A stretch of DNA of 11,314 bases from CAYJBP01 sp964372025 (lineage in GTDB: Bacteria; Bacillota; Dehalobacteriia; UBA4068), in contig CAYJPF010000085.1 in NCBI GenBank assembly GCA_964372025.1, positions 1-11,314 on the forward strand, given 5' to 3'. Each line of letters starts with the position of its first letter. The stretch's first letter is position 1. Both the position numbers and the translations under genes were made by a program. Below the pieces are notes generated by a model. The model was not told where the DNA came from and made no database searches. It saw only the letters and a program-made list of their open reading frames with translations. Of this stretch, positions 1-6,928 are shown in pieces.

Positions 1-9
1 TCGTTTTTG

Positions 10-35
10 GTTACTTTTTGCGACCAAAAAGTAAC
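10..35. repeat. Perfect 11-bp palindrome (hairpin) near the left edge
   Basis: Bases 10-20 (GTTACTTTTTG) and 25-35 (CAAAAAGTAAC) are perfect reverse complements around a 4-base loop. Neither strand has a T-run directly after the stem, so it does not look like a classic intrinsic terminator. Short palindromes of this form are often dispersed between genes in bacterial genomes. Whether this one is repeated elsewhere cannot be seen here, and its left context is cut by the window. Confidence 0.6.
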
Positions 36-90
36 AACCCCCTCTGCGACTAAAGGAAATAAACTAACAAACGTAGGCGAGGGCAAGCCA

Positions 91-270
91 AACCTTTCAA
101 CCCACGAAATACAACCCAAATTAAATATCCGCCGAAAAATGTAAGCAACCTACAACCCAGCTAACAAAAAGCAACAAACAGCAAAGGCAAAACCCTGCAA
201 TACACGAAACACAACCCAAACAAACTATCCACCGAAAAATGCAAGCACCCTAAACCCAAAGTCAACAACA
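91..270 (-). repeat. Left intergenic repeat array, two units of 100-bp period
   Basis: Two diverged copies start at 91 and 191, exactly 100 bp apart. Shared blocks include ACAACCCAAA at 111-120 and 211-220, and CCGAAAAATG beginning at 132 and 232. The family also occurs at the right end (11165-11314) in the opposite orientation. Read on the minus strand, which is the direction of the ATPase transcript, the conserved core is CATTTTTCGG followed by GGATA, GGGTTG and TTTCGTG. The second copy degrades after about 255. The plus strand is strongly C-over-G biased: by hand count 66 C against 18 G in 91-300. No convincing reading frame is conserved. Function unknown. Confidence 0.75.
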
Positions 271-298
271 GCCAACAACAGACAACAACAATCAACAA
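261..298. repeat. 10-bp-period CAACAACA short tandem repeat
   Basis: Four imperfect 10-base units with the core CAACAA lie at 261-298, between the 100-bp repeat and the terminator. On the minus strand this reads as TGTTGTTG repeats directly after the terminator T-run. GTTG-type short repeats also follow the right-hand terminator, so the two ends share composition and placement. Confidence 0.7.
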
Positions 299-337
299 AA
301 AAAAGCTATCGCAAACAATAATAAAATTTGCGATAGC
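297..337 (-). terminator. Rho-independent terminator at the end of the ATPase transcript
   Basis: An 11-bp perfect stem (305-315 with 327-337) encloses an 11-base loop. On the minus strand it is followed by eight T residues (complement of 297-304). This is the only convincing minus-strand intrinsic terminator seen downstream of ntpD. The operon would therefore carry a 3' untranslated region of about 325 nt, unless the terminator belongs to a separate small transcript. Confidence 0.85.
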
Positions 338-662
338 CCCTCTTTTTTGCTTTCCTAAGCATAAGTTTTGCTTTCTTAAGCATAATCCTCGCTTAATAGT
401 TTCATTAGCGTAGAGCACTTCATTTCTATTTGCTACGCAAATAAAAATAGCAGCTTTCTTTCAATTTTATCAATTCGATTATCAGTTTTTGCAAACACTA
501 CATAATCCAATCTAACCTACATTACCATATCTATAATTGAAAGAAAAAACCAAGTTCAAAAGATCAAGTTCAAAAGATAAGACCTTTGCTTTTTGAAAAA
601 AGCAAAAGCAAAAACTTTTAGAATATTTTTCGTTTTTTTTTACCTTGTTGATTTAAGAGCAC
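338..662. other. AT-rich non-coding stretch downstream of ntpD with direct and inverted repeats
   Basis: No credible gene is visible. Direct repeats occur at 345-364 / 366-385 (20 bp, one mismatch) and 551-564 / 565-578 (14 bp, perfect tandem). A 12-bp hairpin with a 3-base loop lies at 422-448; its single mismatch becomes a U-G wobble in minus-strand RNA. A perfect 12-bp inverted repeat (455-466 and 535-546) brackets 68 bp. A TTTGCTTTT stem lies at 585-606 but has no T-run after it. A weak minus-strand promoter-like pair, TTGAAC (554-559) and TATAGA (530-535) with an 18-bp spacer, could start a short RNA ending at the 297-337 terminator. Confidence 0.5.
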
Positions 663-1322
663 TTATGCATCTTTTTTGCCATAACCTGCTTGCTTTAACA
701 TCATATCTTTTACCTTCATCAGGCGGCTTAAATTGCCTCGCTCGTTTTCGTCCAGCTTCATCGTAATATAACGAATCGTTTCCTCAAATTGAGGTATCAT
801 TACATACTCCAATGCATTAACTCGCCTTCTGGTCTTCTCAATCTCAATCGATAGCAATTGTACACTCTTTTCTATCGCCGCCAATTGCAATAAATCAGGC
901 AGAATTTGGGCAATATGATTTAAAGCATCATCCAGCTCGCCCGGAGTAGTCGCAAAACCATAAGGATAAATATCGGCCGCATTATCAGTTGCCATCTTAA
1001 AATCATAAACCGGCACATTTACACTCATGATATTCTTTAGGCTCATCTCCAAACTTACCGATTGCTTAGGATATAACAAGCTTTGCTCCAGTAACGCCGG
1101 GCTCATCGCTGCCGAGGCCACCGTAAAACTAGCCGCCGACGTGCTTAAAGCCTTTTCTACCTTTAAGCGCAATTCCTTGTTTTGACGCACTATCGCCAAA
1201 AATTGCTTCATCAATTCATCACGCTTATCTTTAAGCAGCTTATGACCACGCCTGGCCGTTATCAAGCGGCGCTTAAGACGGGTTAGCTCCATCCGGGTGG
1301 GATTTACATTTAATCTGGCCAT
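663..1322 (-). CDS. ntpD: V-type ATPase subunit D (central rotor shaft)
   Basis: This 219-residue protein matches the V/A-type ATPase subunit D family (PF01813) in length and sequence. It opens with the typical MARLNVNPTRMELTRLKRRL and an Arg/Lys-rich helix to about residue 60. A second long helix at about 150-215 would form the other half of the coiled-coil shaft inside the A3B3 head. By family knowledge it carries torque between the head and the membrane ring. The ATG is 2 nt beyond the ntpB stop, and a GGGAGGG ribosome site lies within the last ntpB codons, implying coupled translation. It is the last gene of the operon; no ntpH or ntpJ follows it. Confidence 0.96.
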   Translation of the reverse strand: MARLNVNPTRMELTRLKRRLITARRGHKLLKDKRDELMKQFLAIVRQNKELRLKVEKALSTSAASFTVASAAMSPALLEQSLLYPKQSVSLEMSLKNIMSVNVPVYDFKMATDNAADIYPYGFATTPGELDDALNHIAQILPDLLQLAAIEKSVQLLSIEIEKTRRRVNALEYVMIPQFEETIRYITMKLDENERGNLSRLMKVKDMMLKQAGYGKKDA

Positions 1323-1324
1323 AA

Positions 1325-2707
1325 TTAGCCCTCCCGATTATCCGGTAAATACTTTTCGATATGCTCGGGCTTAATTCGCTTTAATTCGCCCACCGGCAAA
1401 ATCGAAAGCAATTCCCAGCCAATCGTTAAAGTTTCCTCAATGGTACGATCATTATCATAACCTTGGGATACATAACGCTTCTCGAATTCTTCGGCAAAGC
1501 GGGCATATAGCTTATCTGTATCGGTAAGTGCTGCTTCGCCTAAAATTGTCATCAATTCTTTAGCATTTTTACCACGAGCATAGGCCGCAAAAAGCTGATT
1601 CATCGTGCCGGCATGGTCGGCGCGGGTTTTGCCATCGCCAATACCCTTATCCTTCAAACGCGATAAAGAAGGCAAAACATCAATCGGCGGCTTTAAGCCT
1701 TTACGATATAATTCGCGCGATAAAATAATCTGCCCCTCGGTAATATAGCCGGTTAAGTCGGGGATAGGATGGGTTTTGTCGTCCTCGGGCATGGTTAAAA
1801 TTGGGATCATCGTAATCGAACCTTCATCGCCTTTGCGGCGGCCGGCTCTTTCGTATAAGGTGGCTAAGTCGGTATAAAGATAACCGGGATAACCACGGCG
1901 CCCCGGTACTTCCTTACGGGCGGCCGATACCTCGCGCAGCGCTTCGGCATAATTGGTGATATCGGTGATGATAACCAATACATGCATATCGCAATCAAAG
2001 GCCAAATACTCGGCGGCGGTTAAGGCCATACGGGGGGTGGAGATACGCTCGATAGCAGGGTCGTTGGCTAAGTTCATAAAGCAAACAGTACGGTCGATAG
2101 AACCGGTACGCTTAAAATCGTTGATGAAGAAATCAACCTCTTCAAAGGTAATACCTACCGCACAGAATACAACCGCAAATTCGCTATCAGTGCCCAAAAC
2201 CTCGGCCTGACGAGCAATTTGGGCAGCTAAATTAGCATGCGGTAAACCGCTGCCCGAAAAAATAGGTAGCTTTTGACCACGTACCAGCGTATTTAAGCCA
2301 TCGATGGCCGAAACACCGGTTTGAATAAACTCCGAAGGATAATCACGAGCAGCCGGATTCATCGGCATACCATTGATATCTAGGCGCTTATCGGCCAGCA
2401 GCTCCGGGCCGCCATCGATTGGCTTGCCCATACCATTAAATACGCGGCCTAACATATCCTTAGATACGGCCAATTCTAGGCTATGGCCCAAAAAGCGTAC
2501 TTTGGAATCGGCCAAGTTAATGCCGGCCGAGCTTTCGAATAACTGCACCATAGCGGCATCTTCATTCATTTCCAATACGCGGCAACGACGGATATCGCCA
2601 TTTTGCAATTCGATTTCGGCCAATTCATCAAGCTTAACATTTTCTACCCCGGTGACCAACATCAAAGGGCCGGCCACCTCTTTAATTGTACGATATTCTT
2701 TAATCAT
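1325..2707 (-). CDS. ntpB: V-type ATPase subunit B (non-catalytic head subunit)
   Basis: This full-length 460-residue protein belongs to the regulatory B subunit family. It has an N-terminal beta-barrel (about 5-75), a central nucleotide-binding fold and a C-terminal helical domain. Where catalytic subunits carry a Walker A loop, it has SGSGLPH (151-157). That degenerate loop is typical of B subunits and explains their non-catalytic role. Conserved TDITNYAEALRE (248-259) and VPGRRGYPGYLYTDL (about 267-281) are present. Three B subunits alternate with three A subunits in the cytoplasmic head. The ATG overlaps the end of ntpA by 8 nt. It is preceded by AAGGTGGTG (complement of 2714-2722) at suitable spacing, so the start is secure. 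Confidence 0.97.
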   Translation of the reverse strand: MIKEYRTIKEVAGPLMLVTGVENVKLDELAEIELQNGDIRRCRVLEMNEDAAMVQLFESSAGINLADSKVRFLGHSLELAVSKDMLGRVFNGMGKPIDGGPELLADKRLDINGMPMNPAARDYPSEFIQTGVSAIDGLNTLVRGQKLPIFSGSGLPHANLAAQIARQAEVLGTDSEFAVVFCAVGITFEEVDFFINDFKRTGSIDRTVCFMNLANDPAIERISTPRMALTAAEYLAFDCDMHVLVIITDITNYAEALREVSAARKEVPGRRGYPGYLYTDLATLYERAGRRKGDEGSITMIPILTMPEDDKTHPIPDLTGYITEGQIILSRELYRKGLKPPIDVLPSLSRLKDKGIGDGKTRADHAGTMNQLFAAYARGKNAKELMTILGEAALTDTDKLYARFAEEFEKRYVSQGYDNDRTIEETLTIGWELLSILPVGELKRIKPEHIEKYLPDNREG

Positions 2708-4478
2708 TGGCTACACCACCTTTTGCTTTTATGGCTGCGATTTGGCTGTCTATCTCGCCTTTTAAGGCGGCATAGGCCTTTTCGTATTCCTCTTGGCTAA
2801 TATCTTTGGCTCTACCGATTTTATCACGGGCAGGTATCGAGAATAAATCTTGCATCTCGATATCCAGCTTGATTACGGCCTGGGCTTGCTTATAATAGTA
2901 GAGGATTAATTGCAATAAAGCTTGCTGCTTTTGCAAGGAGGAGTAAGAATCGGTATCGGTAAAGGCGTTTTGCTGCAAAAAGTCCTCGCGCAGCATTTGG
3001 GCAGTTTCCATAATTAGGCGGTCTTCGGGGGAAAGGGCATCGATACCTACCAACTGCACAATCTCCTTTAATTCGGCCTCGGCTTGGAGCAGGCTCATGG
3101 CCTCTACCCTGGCCTCTACAAAGCTGGCACCTAATTCTTGATCATACCAATCCTTTAGGCGATCTACATATAAAGAATAGGAGTTTAGCCAGTTAATGGC
3201 CGGGAAATGACGGGCATAGGCTAAGGATGAATCCAAGCCCCAGAACACTTTTACAATACGCAAAGTGGCCTGCGAAACCGGCTCGGAGATATCGCCGCCG
3301 GGCGGGCTAACCGCACCAATCGCCGAAAGAGCACCAACCCTGCCATCATTACCTTGGCAAACAACACGGCCGGCACGCTCGTAAAACTGGGCTAAGCGCG
3401 AGGTTAAATAAGCCGGATAGCCTTCCTCGCCGGGCATTTCCTCCAAGCGGCCGGACATCTCACGCAGGGCTTCGGCCCAACGAGAGGTAGAATCGGCAAT
3501 TAGGGCTACCGCATAGCCCATATCGCGGAAATATTCGGCAATGGTAATCCCGGTATAAACCGAGGCCTCGCGGGCGGCAACCGGCATATCGGAAGTATTG
3601 GCGATAAGCACTGTTCTTTGCATTAAGCTTTCGCCGCTGCGGGGGTCTTTTAGCTCGGGGAATTCCATTAAAACGTCGGTCATCTCATTGCCGCGCTCGC
3701 CGCAGCCTACATAAATAACGATATCAACATCGCTCCACTTAGCCAGCTGATGCTGTACCACTGTTTTGCCGGAACCAAAAGGCCCGGGTACAGCGGCCGT
3801 ACCGCCTTTGGCAATCGGGAAAAAGGTATCGATAATTCTTTGCCCGGTAATCATTGGTACATCGGGCGGCAATTTTTCTTTATAGGGGCGGCCAACACGC
3901 ACCGGCCATTTTTGCATCAGGCTAAGGCCTTCTTCGCTGCCATCGGCTTTTTTGATGGTATAAACAATTTCGTCTACGGTAAATTCACCGCTTTTGATAT
4001 CGCTAATAACACCGCCTTGACGAGGGGGAAGCATAATTTTATGTTCAACCACCGAGGTTTCCTGCACGATGCCGATAATATCGCCGGGGCTAACGGTATC
4101 GCCCACTTTAACTGCGGGCTTAAAGGCCCACTTTTTATCACGATCGAGCGCTTTTACGCTGATACCACGGGTAATGCTGCTGCCCACTTTTTTGCGAATT
4201 TCTTCCAAGGGGCGCTGAATACCATCATAAATGGTTTCGATTAAGCCGGGGCCTAATTCTACCGATAAGGGGGCACCGGTAGTAACAACTTCATCCCCGG
4301 GGCCGATACCTGCTGTTTCTTCATAAACCTGGATAGAAGCATTGCCTTCACGCATTTCGATAATCTCGCCGATTAGGCGATTTTTACCTACATGCACCAC
4401 ATCAAACATATTGGCATGAGCCATATTTGAAGCAACGATTAAAGGGCCCGCTACTTTGACGATTTTTCCTGTTTCCAT
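2700..4478 (-). CDS. ntpA: V-type ATPase catalytic subunit A
   Basis: This 592-residue protein is the ATP-hydrolysing or ATP-synthesising subunit. In order it has an N-terminal barrel (about 1-70), the bulge domain specific to A subunits (about 115-185), the nucleotide-binding core and a helical C-terminus. Visible motifs are Walker A GPFGSGKT (232-239), GERGNE (260-265) with the catalytic glutamate, ALIAD (325-329) as Walker B, and EEGYPAYL (351-358). Length is normal for the family and nothing is missing. The start is an ATG 27 nt after the upstream stop, with an AAGGAAGG ribosome site about 8 nt ahead of it. The stop codon lies inside the start of ntpB (8-nt overlap), which should keep A and B synthesis balanced. 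Confidence 0.98.
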   Translation of the reverse strand: METGKIVKVAGPLIVASNMAHANMFDVVHVGKNRLIGEIIEMREGNASIQVYEETAGIGPGDEVVTTGAPLSVELGPGLIETIYDGIQRPLEEIRKKVGSSITRGISVKALDRDKKWAFKPAVKVGDTVSPGDIIGIVQETSVVEHKIMLPPRQGGVISDIKSGEFTVDEIVYTIKKADGSEEGLSLMQKWPVRVGRPYKEKLPPDVPMITGQRIIDTFFPIAKGGTAAVPGPFGSGKTVVQHQLAKWSDVDIVIYVGCGERGNEMTDVLMEFPELKDPRSGESLMQRTVLIANTSDMPVAAREASVYTGITIAEYFRDMGYAVALIADSTSRWAEALREMSGRLEEMPGEEGYPAYLTSRLAQFYERAGRVVCQGNDGRVGALSAIGAVSPPGGDISEPVSQATLRIVKVFWGLDSSLAYARHFPAINWLNSYSLYVDRLKDWYDQELGASFVEARVEAMSLLQAEAELKEIVQLVGIDALSPEDRLIMETAQMLREDFLQQNAFTDTDSYSSLQKQQALLQLILYYYKQAQAVIKLDIEMQDLFSIPARDKIGRAKDISQEEYEKAYAALKGEIDSQIAAIKAKGGVAND

Positions 4479-4505
4479 GGCTTTACCTTCCTTTTAACAA
4501 ATTTG

Positions 4506-4817
4506 CTATTCTAGAATATTAGAACCAACAGCCTTTTCCACGGCTTTATCGATATTGGCCAAGCCCAAGCCCCTAGAACCCTCACGGTCGGGGATTAGGA
4601 TAATGGCAGGGGCAACCATGGTTGCATAATCGGCTAATTCCTCGCTTAAGGCCTGGGCTAGTTTTTCGGTTAAATAGATAACCGCATAATTATCCGCTGC
4701 CAATTTATGCAAGGCTTTAGCTGCTATTTGGGCATCTTCTACCGGTACGGTTTTAATGCCCAAAGCCGAAAAGGCCAAAATACTTTCTCTATCGCCGATA
4801 ACCGCTATTTTATACAT
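4506..4817 (-). CDS. ntpG: V-type ATPase subunit F (NtpG in Enterococcus naming)
   Basis: This 103-residue protein of the ATP-synt_F family (PF01990) is a small Rossmann-like subunit that binds subunit D in the central stalk. It starts MYKIAVIGDRESILAFSALG and ends with the conserved PDREGSRGLGLANIDKAVEK stretch, both hallmarks of the family. The ATG overlaps the ntpC stop by 8 nt. Only a weak GGAA-type ribosome site precedes it, so translation is probably coupled to ntpC. The symbol follows the E. hirae operon, where ntpG encodes this subunit; many databases call it atpF or subunit F. It should not be confused with the peripheral-stalk gene ntpF at the operon's 5' end. Confidence 0.93.
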   Translation of the reverse strand: MYKIAVIGDRESILAFSALGIKTVPVEDAQIAAKALHKLAADNYAVIYLTEKLAQALSEELADYATMVAPAIILIPDREGSRGLGLANIDKAVEKAVGSNILE

Positions 4818-5799
4818 AGGTTTTCCGCAACCTTTCCATTATGGATTGTGGCTGATCGCCGATTTTGCGCCCGGCCATTAAAGTAAATACGGCCGTGCTT
4901 TCTAATTCGGTGGCGGCCAAAAAGGCCATTACCGGCTCTACGCCAAAGCCCACATATTTGGCCTGCTGCCAATGGCTGATTAAGGCATCATCGGCCAGGC
5001 GATCCATTTCGGCTAAGCCGATTTGGCCGCGCAAAGCCTTAGCACCTGCTTGGGCGGCTTGCGCTAGGGCATGGCCGTCTTTATACAGGCTTTCGAGGGC
5101 TTCGGGGGTAATATCTACCTTTAGCATGGCCAAAGGGGTAATACCACCATTGATATAAAAATCGGCCAAACGGCTAAAATCTTGGCCGCTATGCTTTAAG
5201 CGCACTGCCATCCGCAGATTGGCGCTATCGATGGCCAAACGAACATATTCCTTTAAAAGCTTAATCCCGCTTTTGGCGGCGATATCGCTCATTTGCTGAT
5301 ACATGGCCTGATCTAAAACCGTATCGGCCAAGCGTGGATCTTGGGTGCGGGCCAGCATTTCCTCGGCTTTTTTGGCAGCATCCCTTAAGGCGGCCGGCAA
5401 AAGATCAAAAGCACTTTCTTCGGCTACTTTTTCGATAATGGCTGCATCAACGGTGCCGGTATTTAGCAATAGATGGCTAAATTCCTCGCCTTTGGCTTTG
5501 CCTTTGATTAAGGCCTTAATATTATGATAATCATATTTAAGGCGGAATAAGCCAATTAGGCTTTTATCGGGCAAAACTTTTTCTAATTCGCTAAAGGTAT
5601 AGGCCTGCTTGGCATTTAAGGCCTTGGCTAAATCCTTGATATCATCGCCATAGCCGCATTCGCTTAAAACCTTAAGCGCTTCGTCATCGGTGGGCGCTTC
5701 GGCCATTTTGCGTAAACGATCGCGGTTGAGCAGGCTATTTTCCAAGGCTCTTACCCTGGCCGAGGCATATAAATAGTCTATGTCTTGATATTGTGCCAC
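4810..5799 (-). CDS. ntpC: V-type ATPase subunit C (subunit d / AC39 family)
   Basis: This 329-residue, mainly helical protein fits the AC39 family (PF01992), whose members form a funnel-shaped socket joining the D/F shaft to the membrane ring. The N-terminus (YLYASARVRALENSLLNRDR) and a three-part repetitive helical layout are typical, as is the length. The start is a GTG at 5799. An in-frame TGA sits immediately upstream and GGGAG lies 7 nt before it, so no longer start is possible. It begins 12 nt after the ntpE stop and overlaps ntpG by 8 nt. Sequence is weakly conserved in this family, so the call leans partly on gene order. Confidence 0.93.
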   Translation of the reverse strand: MAQYQDIDYLYASARVRALENSLLNRDRLRKMAEAPTDDEALKVLSECGYGDDIKDLAKALNAKQAYTFSELEKVLPDKSLIGLFRLKYDYHNIKALIKGKAKGEEFSHLLLNTGTVDAAIIEKVAEESAFDLLPAALRDAAKKAEEMLARTQDPRLADTVLDQAMYQQMSDIAAKSGIKLLKEYVRLAIDSANLRMAVRLKHSGQDFSRLADFYINGGITPLAMLKVDITPEALESLYKDGHALAQAAQAGAKALRGQIGLAEMDRLADDALISHWQQAKYVGFGVEPVMAFLAATELESTAVFTLMAGRKIGDQPQSIMERLRKTYV

Positions 5800-5811
5800 T
5801 CAATCACTCCC

Positions 5812-6411
5812 TTAATCGGCGAATAATATTTCGGCAATTTCGCCGGCTAATTGCTCGCGGGTATCCCAAATAAGTTTGGCCAAAGAGCAATTAATTTCTA
5901 AAGCGCCTTCGCTAATAATAAAGCCAAAGCCGATATCCTTGGCCTTAGTTGCCAATTGCAATTCGCCCTTTTTACCCAGCTTAACCAATTCTTGATTGGC
6001 CTTGCTAATAATAGATTCGGCCAGATGCGCATATTGCGGGGCAAACATAACTTGCCCACTGCCGCCAATGGTAGAGGCTATCATCAATTTAAGCAATAAA
6101 GCTTCTTTTTCGATATCGGGCAAATTATCCAAATGCGCTATGGCCTGCTTAAAGGCCTCGTCGATCATGGCTTGCTTTTCGGCAAGCATTTCTTTGCGCA
6201 CTTCTAATTCGGCACCGGCCATAATCCGCTCGCCGGCACGCTCGATATCCAAAACATTTTTTTCCTCGATTTGGCCTAAGGCCAGCTCGGTTTTTTGCTG
6301 ATAGTCTTTGCTAATTATAGCGGCCTCGTCACGGGCAGCATTTAAAATTTGCTCTTTTTGCGCATTGGCATCTGCGATAATTTTTTCGATAATATTTTCA
6401 ATGCCGTTCAT
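5812..6411 (-). CDS. ntpE: V-type ATPase subunit E (peripheral stalk)
   Basis: This 199-residue protein has a long charged helix from about 1 to 100 (rich in Glu, Lys, Ala and Gln) and a globular C-terminal domain, the layout of subunit E (PF01991). It pairs with NtpF to form the peripheral stalk that holds the head against rotation. The C-terminal part has the family-like segment GFGFIISEGALEINCSLAKL (about 161-180), followed by helices that should contact the B subunit. The ATG is preceded by AGGGG about 6 nt upstream and lies 34 nt after the ntpK stop, the largest gap in the operon. I see no terminator or convincing promoter in that gap. Confidence 0.93.
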   Translation of the reverse strand: MNGIENIIEKIIADANAQKEQILNAARDEAAIISKDYQQKTELALGQIEEKNVLDIERAGERIMAGAELEVRKEMLAEKQAMIDEAFKQAIAHLDNLPDIEKEALLLKLMIASTIGGSGQVMFAPQYAHLAESIISKANQELVKLGKKGELQLATKAKDIGFGFIISEGALEINCSLAKLIWDTREQLAGEIAEILFAD

Positions 6412-6445
6412 ATAAAACCCCTATCTTTGAAGTTTTTAGTTGCTA

Positions 6446-6928
6446 TTATACATTGATCAACATTAAGATAGATACCAATAAGGCCAGCACGGCATAGGTT
6501 TCTACCATGGCCGGATAAAGCATCGATTTGGCTAATTCTTCGGGGCGCTTAGCAATAATGCCCATCGAGGCAGCAGCAGCGCGGCCTTGGGCAATGCCCG
6601 AAAAATAGCCGGCAATAGCAATAGGTAAGGCCGATACAAAATAGCCTAAGCCCTGGGTAATAGCTAAATCAGTATTACCGGCAAAAACACCGGTATTGCT
6701 CATAATCAAAAAGGCAATTAATAAACCGTAAATACCTTGGGTGCCGGGCAAAGCTTGCAAAAGCAAAGTTTGGCCGAATTTACCGGGATCTTCGGTTAAA
6801 ACCCCTGCGGCCGATTCGCCGGCAATACCTACACCTTTAGCGCTACCGGCACCGGCAAAACCGGCGGCCAATGCTGCACCTAATAATGCCCAAAACATAC
6901 CATTGCTCAACCATTCAAAAGCTCCCAT
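6446..6928 (-). CDS. ntpK: V-type ATPase subunit K (rotor-ring proteolipid, probably Na+-binding)
   Basis: This 160-residue, very hydrophobic double-hairpin proteolipid has four predicted membrane helices (about 11-34, 52-77, 86-113 and 137-158). The second half carries the ion-binding glutamate E143 within MVETYAVLALL. The first hairpin has LPGTQGIYG, giving L60, T63, Q64 and Y67. The third helix has Q114 within GIAQGRAAAA. These correspond to L61, T64, Q65, Y68, Q110 and E139 of the E. hirae NtpK ring, where they form the Na+ site, so Na+ coupling is inferred. Only one carboxylate is present per double hairpin, as in other V-type rings. The gene begins directly after the ntpI stop and has the strongest ribosome site in the operon. 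Confidence 0.97.
   Translation of the reverse strand: MGAFEWLSNGMFWALLGAALAAGFAGAGSAKGVGIAGESAAGVLTEDPGKFGQTLLLQALPGTQGIYGLLIAFLIMSNTGVFAGNTDLAITQGLGYFVSALPIAIAGYFSGIAQGRAAAASMGIIAKRPEELAKSMLYPAMVETYAVLALLVSILMLINV

Noticed and set aside
91..300. CRISPR-like array
   Set aside because: The 100-bp-period units are imperfect copies along their whole length, with no alternation of short constant repeats and unique spacers. No cas gene is present.
161..418. Minus-strand 85-codon reading frame rich in Leu, Val and Cys, resembling a small membrane protein
   Set aside because: It starts at a GTG without a ribosome site, runs through the strong terminator hairpin at 297-337, and continues into the repeats. 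Its hydrophobicity follows from the G/T-rich repeat sequence.
585..606. Hairpin just downstream of ntpD as the operon terminator
   Set aside because: The AT-rich stem is followed on the minus strand by GGTCTTATC rather than a T-run. The 297-337 hairpin with eight T residues is far better.
3750..4244. Plus-strand 164-codon reading frame antisense to ntpA
   Set aside because: It overlaps the Walker A and bulge-domain coding region of ntpA and resembles no known protein. It is a shadow of codon use on the other strand.
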